Source: Candidatus Bathyarchaeota archaeon
GTDB taxonomy: Archaea > Thermoproteota > Bathyarchaeia > TCS64
Length of the DNA: 11,634 bases
NCBI GenBank assembly: GCA_030670015.1
Contig: DAOVCM010000013.1
Span: 1 to 11,634 of the forward strand
Reading direction: 5' to 3'
Each line of letters opens with the position of its first letter. The first letter of the stretch is position 1. Positions 1 to 6,671 of this stretch are shown one piece after another. A program made the translations under genes and the position numbers. The notes under the pieces were generated by a model. It did not search any database, had not been told where the DNA came from, and worked only from the letters and a program-made list of their open reading frames with translations.

Positions 1-960
1 ACCCACAGGACCGGCATGACGAGCGAGCTCATAGGCAGCCTCCGCGACCTCAGGGTGTTCTGGTATAAGCCCAAGGCCAAGGACATGAGCCTAGGCGAGG
101 ATGAGAGGCGGTACTATCACGTGGTTCAGCAGGCGTTGAAGGTGTTCCTGAACGCCTCGTACGGCGTCTTCGGCTCCGAGAGCTTCCCGCTTTACTGTCC
201 GCCGCTGGCGGAGAGCACCGCCGCCGTGGGCCGGTACGCCATGGAGGAGGCCGGCCGGAAGAGCGAGGAGCTGGGCATCGAGGTGCTCTACGGGGACACT
301 GACAGCGTTTTCCTGAACCACCCGACCCGGGAGCAGACGGACGCCCTCATGGAGTGGGCGGACGAGGCGCTGGGCATCGACCTGGAGGTGGAGAAGACGT
401 ACAGGTACGTCATCTTCAGCGAGCGTAAGAAGAACTATCTGGGGGTCTACAAGGATGGGCGCCTAGACATCAAGGGCCTCACCGGGAAGAAGAGGCACAT
501 ACCTCCCATACTGAAGGCGGCGTTCGACGAGCTCACCGCCATACTGAGCAACGTCCAGACGCAGGAGGAGTTCCCCCAGGCCAAGGAGGACATCAAGGGG
601 CTGGTGGAGGAGGTGCACCGCCGGCTCAAGGAGCGGGACTTCGGGATCGACGAGGTGGCGTTCCAGATGCAGCTGGGCAAGGACCTGAGCAGATACGAGA
701 CCAACCCCCAGCACGTGAAGGTGGGAAAGATGCTAGTGGAGCTTGGACACGAGATAGTCGAGGGCGACATAATCAGCTACGTGGTGACGAGGAACGACGT
801 GCTGCCCGCAATCATAGCGAAGCCCAGGGACGTCGACGTCAACAAGTACGAGGAGTACCGGGAGGGCACCTTCGAGCAGCTCCTCGACGCCCTAGACATG
901 AGCTTCGACGCCCTCGTAGGGCGGCCTCAACAGACCAGCCTCGGCAGGTTCTTCGGCTAG
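1..960 (+). CDS. polB: Family B DNA polymerase, C-terminal part (5' end outside window)
   Basis: Replicative-type DNA polymerase of family B. The frame is open to the window edge, so the exonuclease domain and polymerase motif A lie upstream and only fingers, palm and thumb are seen. Counting from the ATG at 16: motif B around residues 36-53 (KVFLNASYGVFG), catalytic motif C YGDTDS at 92-97, the KKNY motif at 138-141, then the thumb. The protein ends in QTSLGRFFG, which fits the PCNA-interacting (PIP) consensus QxxLxxFF at residues 306-313, as in archaeal replicative polymerases. Motif spacing resembles crenarchaeal/TACK PolB. The gene is strongly GC-rich with G/C-ending codons, unlike everything after position ~1105. 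Its stop codon shares the palindrome CTAG (957-960) with the stop of the convergent fragment on the minus strand. The ATG at 16 is internal and not the true start. Confidence 0.95.
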   Translation, partial: THRTGMTSELIGSLRDLRVFWYKPKAKDMSLGEDERRYYHVVQQALKVFLNASYGVFGSESFPLYCPPLAESTAAVGRYAMEEAGRKSEELGIEVLYGDTDSVFLNHPTREQTDALMEWADEALGIDLEVEKTYRYVIFSERKKNYLGVYKDGRLDIKGLTGKKRHIPPILKAAFDELTAILSNVQTQEEFPQAKEDIKGLVEEVHRRLKERDFGIDEVAFQMQLGKDLSRYETNPQHVKVGKMLVELGHEIVEGDIISYVVTRNDVLPAIIAKPRDVDVNKYEEYREGTFEQLLDALDMSFDALVGRPQQTSLGRFFG

Positions 961-1106
961 ACCCTGTACTCTTTACCTATCTCGGGCAGAGTCACCGAGC
1001 CGTAGTACTTCCTGAACAGCTCGGGCTCCTCGCAGTGAACAGGGTACACCGTCCCAGGCCCAACGTAGTTAACAGCCTCCCCCAGCTCCTTCGGGCTCAA
1101 TATCCC
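957..1106 (-). pseudogene. C-terminal fragment of a metallo-beta-lactamase-fold RNA nuclease-like gene
   Basis: Reading the minus strand from about 1106 to the TAG at 957-959 gives about 49 protein-like codons that include LSPKELGEAVNYV, then VYPVHCEEPELF, then LPEIGKEYRV at the end. This arrangement (S-x-x-EL, a strand ending in PVH, E-x-PELF, final GKEYRV) resembles the C-terminal RNA-specificity (RMMBL) segment of MBL-fold exonucleases. That assignment is inference from pattern only. Upstream the frame enters AT-rich DNA and meets a stop at 1119-1121 with no start codon, so the gene is cut at about 1104-1118. It is GC-rich like the polymerase it converges on, and the two stop codons overlap in CTAG, which suggests they were true chromosomal neighbours. 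Confidence 0.55.
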
Positions 1107-1308
1107 CTTGTTGTTCTTCTATTTTTTTTAGTGCGTGTTCACAGACTTTATAAATATCGTCGCCTGCTTCAACCGAATATTTTTTCGACACCCTTTTTAT
1201 TTCATCTTTAATTTCTTGTTCGTCCAAAGATTTGAAATATCCTTTAATTTCAGTTTTCAGAGAATCGTTTTCCCCTGAAAGGTAGTTTAAATTTGATAGC
1301 GATTCCAC
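1069..1308 (-). CDS. Hypothetical charged small protein, C-terminus lost at a junction
   Basis: The authentic part covers roughly 1107-1308. It begins at a GTG (1308) and reads MESLSNLNYLSGEND, then a Lys/Glu-rich, probably helical stretch (DEQEIKDEIKRVSKKYSV) and HALKKIEEQQ. The last ~12 codons run into the GC-rich segment out of frame with the MBL-like fragment and are probably not native. The frame is open upstream to 1369 without ATG, GTG or TTG, so the true start could differ; an AAGG lies just before the GTG. No family is recognised. It is AT-rich like the following PadR genes and unlike DNA to its left. Its missing end makes it likely non-functional or a chimera. Confidence 0.4.
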   Translation of the reverse strand: MESLSNLNYLSGENDSLKTEIKGYFKSLDEQEIKDEIKRVSKKYSVEAGDDIYKVCEHALKKIEEQQGDIEPEGAGGGC

Positions 1309-1397
1309 TTGAGCCTTAAGACTCTCGATTTTTTTTGATATTGCACGCGGCGCATCACCGCTTTTCCCTTAGGCTCCTTAATAATTACGTGTAACGC

Positions 1398-1422
1398 GAA
1401 AAGCAAGAACCATTTCTTGTTT
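1398..1422 (-). terminator. Hairpin plus T-run downstream of the minus-strand PadR gene
   Basis: On the minus strand, a few bases after the stop of the PadR gene, ACAAGAA and TTCTTGC form a stem around the loop ATGG and are followed by CTTTT. CAAGAA at 1404-1409 and TTCTTG at 1414-1419 pair perfectly. Position and form fit a terminator. Archaea often terminate on T-runs alone, so the role of the hairpin is uncertain. Confidence 0.4.
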
Positions 1423-1428
1423 CACTTT

Positions 1429-1803
1429 CTACTCTGAATCGGAATCCTCTTCATTAGGTGTAGGTTGAAAGGTTAAGAAGTCGGATATCGCGTTTCGAAT
1501 CGGTGACTCCAGATTTTCTCTGATTTGTTCAAGAATTTGCAATCCTTTGTCGGTTATACCGTATAATATGATTCGTCTTCTTCCTTTCGTAATCTCTTCA
1601 CCGAAGATGAACTGGTTTTCTTCCAGTTCATAAAGAATAGGATAAACTGAACTGGTCTTATATTTCTCTCCAGTAAGGTTCTCCAACTCCTTAGTGACAT
1701 CATATCCAGACATTTTTTTATTGGTCAAAATCCATAAAATTATGAACCGACTGAACCCTCGTAAAATAATTTTTACTACTTCATCCTCCGGCATTTCACT
1801 CAT
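1429..1803 (-). CDS. PadR-family winged-helix transcriptional regulator
   Basis: Probable dimeric DNA-binding repressor of about 124 residues. PadR signatures are visible: FIILWILTNKKMSGYDVTKE in the first helices, then the recognition region SSVYPILYELEENQ, the wing GRRRIILYGITDKG, and a C-terminal dimerisation helix (LQILEQIRENLESPIRN). An acidic tail ends EEDSDSE. The ATG at 1803 is preferred because GGTGA lies four bases before it; a TTG at 1818 would add five residues. It is transcribed divergently from a second PadR gene and aligns with it along the whole DNA-binding domain, so the two look like paralogues. A TATA-like element sits inside a short inverted repeat just upstream, which would allow autoregulation. 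The ligand and targets cannot be read from the sequence. Confidence 0.85.
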   Translation of the reverse strand: MSEMPEDEVVKIILRGFSRFIILWILTNKKMSGYDVTKELENLTGEKYKTSSVYPILYELEENQFIFGEEITKGRRRIILYGITDKGLQILEQIRENLESPIRNAISDFLTFQPTPNEEDSDSE

Positions 1804-1823
1804 TTTTTCACCATCCAAGTTTA

Positions 1824-1842
1824 TTCAAGTATATTTACTTCT
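1824..1842 (-). promoter_or_regulatory. TATA-like element within inverted repeat AAGTA-N4-TACTT
   Basis: Between the divergent PadR genes, AAGTA (1827-1831) and TACTT (1836-1840) form a perfect inverted repeat. Read on the minus strand the same bases give a TATA-like AAGTAAATATACTT about 25-35 bases before the ATG at 1803, so the mRNA would be nearly leaderless. A palindrome over the TATA box fits a repressor site; the binding protein is unknown, and either PadR protein is a natural candidate. Confidence 0.4.
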
Positions 1843-1867
1843 CAATATTATTCAATTCACGCATTTG

Positions 1868-1880
1868 GAAACATTTATAG
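1868..1880 (+). promoter_or_regulatory. TATA-like promoter of the plus-strand PadR gene
   Basis: GAAACATTTATAG matches an archaeal BRE/TATA layout (purine-rich, then TTTATA). Transcription would start about 25 bases downstream, near 1901-1906. That lies after the GTG at 1880 and just before the TTG at 1913, so it favours a short-leader mRNA beginning translation at 1913. Confidence 0.4.
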
Positions 1881-2230
1881 TGAATACCTCGCTAATAATT
1901 AATGAGTATGGTTTGGTAGATATTGAAGGTGCGTTCATCCGCGGATTTGAAAAACCGTTAACATTATGGTTACTGTGTGATGGTCCGAAAACTGGCTACG
2001 AGATAATGATCGAATTAACTAGACTCACTGGGAAAACTCTCAACCCTAGCAGCATATATCCTTTTCTTCACTGGCTAGATGAACAGGAGCTAGCTTTCAG
2101 CGAGTGGGTGATAAAAGGAGGACGTAAAATGAGGTACTATTACCTTACAAATAGAGGGAAAGAACTCTATAGCAATATACAAGCATTCTTCCAAGGATCA
2201 TTAAAAACGATGTTTGAACACTTTATCTAA
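1880..2230 (+). CDS. PadR-family winged-helix transcriptional regulator (second, divergent)
   Basis: About 105-116 residues. The core reads FIRGFEKPLTLWLLCDGPKT, then GYEIMIELTRLTGKTLNPSS, IYPFLHWLDEQELAFSEW, and a wing GGRKMRYYYLTNRGKELY, which is the PadR pattern (GYE-x-E, PSS-x-YP-x-L, Y-x-LT-x-G). It matches the opposite-strand PadR segment by segment and is its likely paralogue. Start choice is open: GTG 1880 gives the longest sensible product, while TTG 1913 (MVDIEGAFIRGF) fits the upstream TATA box and the usual N-terminus of archaeal members better. The frame is open upstream to 1694, but that part overlaps the opposite gene and is not expected to be coding. Downstream lies the 5S rRNA gene. 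Confidence 0.85.
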   Translation: MNTSLIINEYGLVDIEGAFIRGFEKPLTLWLLCDGPKTGYEIMIELTRLTGKTLNPSSIYPFLHWLDEQELAFSEWVIKGGRKMRYYYLTNRGKELYSNIQAFFQGSLKTMFEHFI

Positions 2231-2366
2231 ATATAAGCTTACAGTAACAAGGTTAATTGCGATTTTCCCGTCACTTTGGTTGAGAAAAAAGGTAATTTAT
2301 AATGAGATCTGTAACGTAACACAACTCGTCTAACAGACTTGTTCAAAAAACTTAATTTATAGTAGC

Positions 2367-2491
2367 AGGGTAACCGGCCAAAGGGCGTGGGACCCACCCG
2401 AACCCATTCCGAACTCGGAAGTTAAACCACGCTCCGTTCACGGCATTAGTGATGTCTACGGCTTCGCGAAACCGTGAAAGCTGGTGGCCCA
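2367..2491 (+). rRNA. rrf: 5S ribosomal RNA
   Basis: The segment has the conserved 5S core: ACCCATTCCGAACTCGGAAG followed by TTAAACCACGC (loop B/helix III region), and closing helix I arms. GGGTAACCGGC near 2368-2378 pairs with GCTGGTGGCCC near 2480-2490 with one mismatch, giving about 124 nt. The internal arm CACGG...CCGTG (about 2438-2476) matches helices IV/V. The ends are set by helix I and may be off by a few bases. No 16S or 23S gene is nearby, so it is unlinked, as is common in TACK archaea and Thermoplasmata. TATA-like TAATTTATA occurs twice upstream (about 2293-2301 and 2353-2361). Confidence 0.93.
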
Positions 2492-2507
2492 CCTTTATAC
2501 CAATAAG

Positions 2508-2521
2508 ACATATTTTTATTT
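2508..2521 (+). terminator. T-rich terminator after the 5S rRNA
   Basis: ACATATTTTTATTT follows the mature 3' end by about 17 bases. Archaeal RNA polymerase commonly stops on such T-rich tracts. No strong hairpin is needed or seen. Confidence 0.4.
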
Positions 2522-2626
2522 ACGCTAACATTAATGGCTGCCAATACATTATTTTAGTTGAATGTTTTTGTGTATTCGATTTTTACGGTCATTTATTTAT
2601 GTGATTTTGATTATATGCTACTGCGT

Positions 2627-2728
2627 ATTGTTTAAATAGGGGTTCTTTAAACATTACGATGATATCGCTAGAGATATAGAAATTGTATTCAAGTGAACAC
2701 ACCGTAAAACAACAAGAAGGAAAAACAA
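2627..2728 (+). promoter_or_regulatory. Promoter/leader region of the DedA-like gene
   Basis: The gap between the 5S gene and the DedA-like gene is AT-rich and has no convincing coding frame. TATA-like stretches are GTTTAAATAG (about 2629-2638) and GATATAGAAATT (about 2673-2684). A ribosome binding site AAGGA at 2717-2721 sits seven bases before the GTG start at 2729, which decides that start. Confidence 0.35.
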
Positions 2729-3373
2729 GTGAGTATATGGATGGAGTTGGAAAACCTTGCATTAACCTATGGATACGTGGGCGTCTTTATACTCGCACTA
2801 GTAAGTAACCTAACCTTCTTCCTGCCTGCTCCACTCGTGGTACCCGTCTACGCTCTAGGAGTAACCCACAACCCAATTCTACTAGGATTAAGTAGTGGCC
2901 TGGGATCAACTATCGGTGAATTTTCCTCATACTTTATAGGCCTCGCCGGAAAAAAAATAATTAACGAAAGATATGAGAAACAACTAGAGATAGCAAGAAA
3001 GCTGCTTCAAAAATATGGGGTAGCTATGATCTTCATATTCGCGTTGACTCCGCTCCCAGATGACCTTTTGCTTGTAACGTTCGGGATTATAAAATATGAT
3101 TTGAAGAAAGCGTTTACTGCGATGCTTTTTGGTAAGATAATATTAAACATGATCGTAGCTTATGCAGGGAGGTATAGCTTCTCTTTCGTATTGGATATAA
3201 TGACCTCTATAAATATTGTTCAGATAGTATTCTTAGCATTTTTCTGCATAATCACTGTATTAGCATTCTCAAAAATTGACTGGTCCACCGTCTTCAAAAA
3301 AATTGGAACATCTTACTTAGGCAACATGGAGAAATTCCGAGTGTGCATTCGTTTGGGTGGACGCGATATATAA
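2729..3373 (+). CDS. DedA/VTT-domain (SNARE-associated) integral membrane protein
   Basis: Predicted multi-pass membrane protein of 214 residues. DedA/VTT proteins are membrane transporters or scramblases for phospholipids or polyprenyl-phosphate carriers in bacteria and eukaryotes; the archaeal role is not settled. Hydrophobic segments lie around residues 12-33, 35-58, 96-120, 129-148 and 160-181. Family marks include a re-entrant-like loop with a GE-x3-Y-x2-G pattern (IGEFSSYFIG, E64, Y68, G71) and ALTPLPDDLLL (105-115), matching the F-x-R/T-x-x-P-x-PD signature of the second re-entrant loop, followed by a conserved-looking K136. The start is a GTG with AAGGA seven bases upstream; a second candidate is ATG 2741. 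It lies ~100 bases upstream of tes on the same strand but has its own spacing, so it is probably a separate transcript. Handling of lipids or lipid carriers would fit the neighbouring genes (inference). Confidence 0.8.
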   Translation: MSIWMELENLALTYGYVGVFILALVSNLTFFLPAPLVVPVYALGVTHNPILLGLSSGLGSTIGEFSSYFIGLAGKKIINERYEKQLEIARKLLQKYGVAMIFIFALTPLPDDLLLVTFGIIKYDLKKAFTAMLFGKIILNMIVAYAGRYSFSFVLDIMTSINIVQIVFLAFFCIITVLAFSKIDWSTVFKKIGTSYLGNMEKFRVCIRLGGRDI

Positions 3374-3414
3374 CGAAATAAAGATTTCTTAACTTCTTGT
3401 GGCATTTAAAACAT

Positions 3415-3455
3415 CAATATATCAAAATTTAAATATGTGAAATCTCGATATATTG
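3415..3455 (+). promoter_or_regulatory. tes promoter bracketed by a 9-bp inverted repeat
   Basis: CAAAATTTAAATATG (about 3423-3437) is a good archaeal BRE/TATA. It lies exactly between perfect inverted copies CAATATATC (3415-3423) and GATATATTG (3447-3455). The half sites start 32 bp apart, near three helical turns, and the dyad centre (~3435) falls on the TATA box. The arrangement suggests a repressor that blocks promoter access. The second half site, GATATATT, could itself act as a TATA box for a nearly leaderless mRNA starting around 3476. Confidence 0.45.
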
Positions 3456-3479
3456 TGTACTGGAGTGTATGTAAATTAG

Positions 3480-5003
3480 GTGCCTTATTTGAAGGAAATA
3501 AAACACACTAAAAGCCTCTGCCCAGAATGCCTTAAAATGCTGGATGCAACTGTTTATGAAGAAAACGGAAAAGTCTACCTGAGAAAAACATGCCCTGAAC
3601 ACGGAGAATTCGTTGACCTATACTGGGGAGACTATGAACAATACAAGAGAGCTGAGGAATATGGTCATCTTGGCAGAGCGATCAATAACCCAAGAACTGA
3701 AGCCAATAAAGGATGTCCGTTTGACTGTGGCCTATGCCCCAACCATAAATCAGCCACGATGTTAGGGATCATAGATGTTACAAATAGATGCAACTTGAGA
3801 TGCCCCATCTGTTTCTCCCACGCAGGAGCCGCAGGCTACCTCTACGAACCCACCCTACAGGAGGTAAGGGAGATGATGGAAAATCTCCGGGCAAACAACC
3901 CGATTAAAACCCCTGCGCTTCTTTTCAGTGGAGGCGAGCCCACGGTGCGCGACGACCTCCCTGAGCTGATAACCTTATCCAAGGAGATTGGGTTTAGCTA
4001 CGTCATGATCGCCTCAAACGGCATTAAACTGGCTGAGAGCCTCGAATACTGTAAGGAACTCAGGGAAGCCGGTTTAGATACAGTGTACTTGCAGTTTGAT
4101 GGCGTGACACCTGAACCATATCTTGTTGCCAGAGGCGTTAATCTATTACCGATAAAAAAACAGGCGATTGAGAACTTGAGACAGGCTGGGTTCTTCAGTC
4201 TGGTTCTTGTGCCTGTTCTTGTTAAAGGCGTTAACGATGATCAGGTTGGTGACATTGTTCGGTATGCGATGGAGAACAGCGACTGCGTGAAGGCCGTTAA
4301 CTTCCAGCCCGTGTCCATCAGCGGAAGGATAGACAAGACTCAGAGAGAAGCCATGAGGATAACTATACCAGATCTAATGAGGCTGATGGAGGAACAGACT
4401 GATGGCTTCATCAAACAAAGTGACTGGTTCCCCATTCCAGTCTTGCAGCCCCTTGCACAGTTCATAGAGATCATGAAGGAGAAGACCTTCGTGGATTTCA
4501 GTGCACATCCTCACTGTGGCATGGGAACGTATCTGTTCATTGAAGGAGAGAAGATTACGCCCATCACTGATCACGTAAACGTGGACAACGTTCTAAAGGT
4601 GCTTGAGAGCGCGAACAAGAAACTGGAGAAAGGCAAAGGGTTCAGAACTAAGGTAGAGGTAGTGGGCGGGCTTGTTAAGAACTTCAAATTCAAGACACTT
4701 GCCAAGTATCTGAAAGACCTGATCATTACAGATGACTATAACAGCATTAACCGAGCATACCATCAAAGAATCCTAGTGGCTGCAATGCACTTCATGGATC
4801 CATACAATTTCGATCTGGAACGAGTTCAGCAGTGCGTGGTCCATTACGCAACGCCCGATGGAAGAATAATGCCGTTCTGCACGATGAATAATCTGCATAG
4901 AGAGAACGTTGAACAAAAATTTGCCAAACCCCTTAACCCCGATCAGGTAACTCCCTCGGTTAACTTAGAGAAGATCACCGGCTACACAGCGGGAAAACGC
5001 TAG
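3480..5003 (+). CDS. tes: Tetraether lipid synthase (radical SAM, Tes/GDGT-MAS type)
   Basis: Radical SAM enzyme, 507 residues, that joins the terminal carbons of isoprenoid chains of two archaeol-type lipids to make macrocyclic archaeol or membrane-spanning GDGT; it acts at the membrane. The radical SAM cluster motif is C104-x3-C108-x2-C111 (TNRCNLRCPICFSHAG), with the SAM-binding GGEP at 151-154. An N-terminal zinc-ribbon/rubredoxin-like set, CPEC (C14, C17) and TCPEHG (C38), and a second CxxxCxxC at C79, C83, C86 agree with the extra metal sites known in this family, as do C-terminal HPHCGMG (C346), C452 and C467 (PFCTMNN). Length and motif order match Methanocaldococcus-type Tes. Start: GTG at 3480 directly follows an in-frame TAG (3477-3479), so no upstream start is possible; no good Shine-Dalgarno precedes it, in line with a short or absent leader. 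The next gene begins ~21 bases after the stop. Confidence 0.92.
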   Translation: MPYLKEIKHTKSLCPECLKMLDATVYEENGKVYLRKTCPEHGEFVDLYWGDYEQYKRAEEYGHLGRAINNPRTEANKGCPFDCGLCPNHKSATMLGIIDVTNRCNLRCPICFSHAGAAGYLYEPTLQEVREMMENLRANNPIKTPALLFSGGEPTVRDDLPELITLSKEIGFSYVMIASNGIKLAESLEYCKELREAGLDTVYLQFDGVTPEPYLVARGVNLLPIKKQAIENLRQAGFFSLVLVPVLVKGVNDDQVGDIVRYAMENSDCVKAVNFQPVSISGRIDKTQREAMRITIPDLMRLMEEQTDGFIKQSDWFPIPVLQPLAQFIEIMKEKTFVDFSAHPHCGMGTYLFIEGEKITPITDHVNVDNVLKVLESANKKLEKGKGFRTKVEVVGGLVKNFKFKTLAKYLKDLIITDDYNSINRAYHQRILVAAMHFMDPYNFDLERVQQCVVHYATPDGRIMPFCTMNNLHRENVEQKFAKPLNPDQVTPSVNLEKITGYTAGKR

Positions 5004-5011
5004 AAACCTAC

Positions 5012-5016
5012 GGAGG
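5012..5016 (+). promoter_or_regulatory. Ribosome binding site GGAGG deciding an AUA start
   Basis: A perfect GGAGG lies between the tes stop (5001-5003) and the next frame. Eight bases downstream, in the open frame, is ATA at 5025. No ATG, GTG or TTG occurs in this frame between the tes stop and 5190. Confidence 0.55.
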
Positions 5017-5024
5017 ATAACAAG

Positions 5025-6575
5025 ATAGCATACGATAGAATTTTACTGGTTAAACCAAGAGGGAAAAGAGGTCTAGGCTTCATAGCGGACTCTATCCCCA
5101 TTGGGTTAGAGTACATTGCCGCCACAATAGAAAAAGAAGTAAAAGAGGTCCAGGTACTGGATCTTGAGCTTGAAAAACAACCGTTTCAGATGTATATTGA
5201 CCGGTATTCTCCCGACCTAGTTGGCATATCGATGTCCGCGACAGAGCACGATGAAGGTCTGCGTCTGGCGTCGATAGCGAAAACTAATCGTATAACAACT
5301 GTTTTAGGTGGATATCACCCAACCGCGATCCCCGGTGAATTACTATCCTATCCTCAAGTAGATATAGTTGTCAGAGGTGAAGGCGAGTACACTTTCAGGG
5401 ACCTTGTACGCAGAGGCGCCCCCGAGGACGTTCTTGGACTCTCCTACAAGAAAGACGGGGTCGTCATCCATAACGAAGACAGACCCTGCATCGAACAACT
5501 TGACTCGCTTCCGTTTCCAGCCAGACATCTTAGAAGAGTGAAATACCTCAACCACATGTACAAGGAAGAAAGAGAAAACGACGTAATCACGATGTCCCGC
5601 GGCTGCTACGGTAAATGCAGTTTCTGCTGTGAAACATACATGAACCATGGGAACGTGCGGTTCAGGTCGCCTGAAAACATCATGGATGAGCTACACGAGA
5701 TCAGTGACTATCATCAGGGGAAACCGCTGAAAATATTTGTGACCGACCCGAGCTTCATGAGCAACCCGAAGATCATGGACCGATTATGTGATCTTCTACT
5801 GCAAAGTGGTCTGGATATTCGTTTCTCTGTTATGGCGAGAGTGGATAGCATCGTGAGAAACCCTGGACTCGTTAAGAAGATGTGTGCCGCCGGCATTCAA
5901 AGCTATGAGTTGGGGTTCGAGAGCGCGAACGAGGATATACTTAACGATGTGAACAAGGGTATAACGCTGGGTCTTCAGCGGGAGGCCGTTGAAATCCTCC
6001 TGGAAAACGGGGCCAACATCTCCGGGACCTTCGTGATAGGGTTGCCGGGTCAAAGCGAGGCAGATATCAAGAACCTTCCAGTGTACGCCAAACATCTGGG
6101 GTTGATGAACGCCGCCTTCGGCATCGCAACGCCTTTCGCTGGGACAGAGTTTTATGATGATCTTGAAAAAGAAAATTTGATCTTTGACCGTGACTGGACG
6201 AACTACGATGAGATGCACTCCGTCTATATACTGGACACGGTTAACCCTAGGCGGCTGGAAGAACTGCAGACCTACTGCCTGGTACGGTTCTGGACGCTAA
6301 ACACCTTCTTGATAGGTCTCAGCAGGAAACTCGACACCGGTGGAAAGATATCCCTGAAACAGCTCGTTGATGAGATCGCGTCTAAAATAAGATTCGCCCG
6401 AGACGCAGGGCTTGACCTCAGGGAAGACGATGTTAATGATCAGCTCAGGGTGTTACTGGATGCCAGCGTTGACTCCGATGTAGAAGAAAGGCATAGAAAC
6501 ATCGCAATACATGACATCGTTGAGCTATCAAGGTTCCTCACCATCATAGGATCACAGAAAATCCAGTTATCATAA
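5025..6575 (+). CDS. Cobalamin-binding radical SAM protein, probable lipid-modifying enzyme
   Basis: About 516 residues from an ATA codon at 5025. The N-terminus (YDRILLVKPRG, then IPIGLEYIAA, VQVLDLELE) is the first strand-helix-strand of a B12-binding Rossmann domain and would be lost if ATG 5190 were used. Further B12-domain marks are DLVGISMSATEHDEG, GGYHPTAIPGE and VVRGEGEYTF. The linker DSLPFPAR leads into a radical SAM domain with C194-x3-C198-x2-C201 (RGCYGKCSFCCE), then GFESANEDIL and GTFVIGLPGQSEADI. Such enzymes do radical methylation, cyclization or other C-H chemistry; GDGT ring synthases (GrsA/GrsB) and the hopanoid methylase HpnP belong to this broad class. Its place right behind tes suggests it acts on tetraether or isoprenoid chains (inference; substrate unknown). 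The stop TAA at 6573-6575 is followed in the same frame by ~99 further open codons. Confidence 0.85.
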   Translation: MAYDRILLVKPRGKRGLGFIADSIPIGLEYIAATIEKEVKEVQVLDLELEKQPFQMYIDRYSPDLVGISMSATEHDEGLRLASIAKTNRITTVLGGYHPTAIPGELLSYPQVDIVVRGEGEYTFRDLVRRGAPEDVLGLSYKKDGVVIHNEDRPCIEQLDSLPFPARHLRRVKYLNHMYKEERENDVITMSRGCYGKCSFCCETYMNHGNVRFRSPENIMDELHEISDYHQGKPLKIFVTDPSFMSNPKIMDRLCDLLLQSGLDIRFSVMARVDSIVRNPGLVKKMCAAGIQSYELGFESANEDILNDVNKGITLGLQREAVEILLENGANISGTFVIGLPGQSEADIKNLPVYAKHLGLMNAAFGIATPFAGTEFYDDLEKENLIFDRDWTNYDEMHSVYILDTVNPRRLEELQTYCLVRFWTLNTFLIGLSRKLDTGGKISLKQLVDEIASKIRFARDAGLDLREDDVNDQLRVLLDASVDSDVEERHRNIAIHDIVELSRFLTIIGSQKIQLS

Positions 6576-6671
6576 TCTCTGGACGACCACGTAGCGAGTT
6601 ACATTGTTGAAACAGCCAACAAATCCATTAAATCAATAAAAATAATCCCTGAAGTAGCCGACAATGCAACC

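Noticed and set aside
91..770. Long minus-strand frames inside the polymerase gene
   Set aside because: They lie opposite conserved polymerase motifs and arise from GC-rich codon use; low-complexity products.
1694..1879. Long upstream extension of the plus-strand PadR frame
   Set aside because: It overlaps the divergent PadR gene and its promoter, and family alignment begins well downstream.
5003..5025. Cobalamin riboswitch before the B12 radical SAM gene
   Set aside because: The gap is only ~21 bases and cannot hold one; B12 riboswitches are also not expected in archaea.
5343..6218. Minus-strand frames opposite the B12 radical SAM gene
   Set aside because: The plus strand carries clear motifs; the opposite frames show no domain pattern.
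6573..6575. Pyrrolysine or selenocysteine readthrough to explain the in-frame stop
   Set aside because: The stop is TAA; these residues use TAG and TGA.
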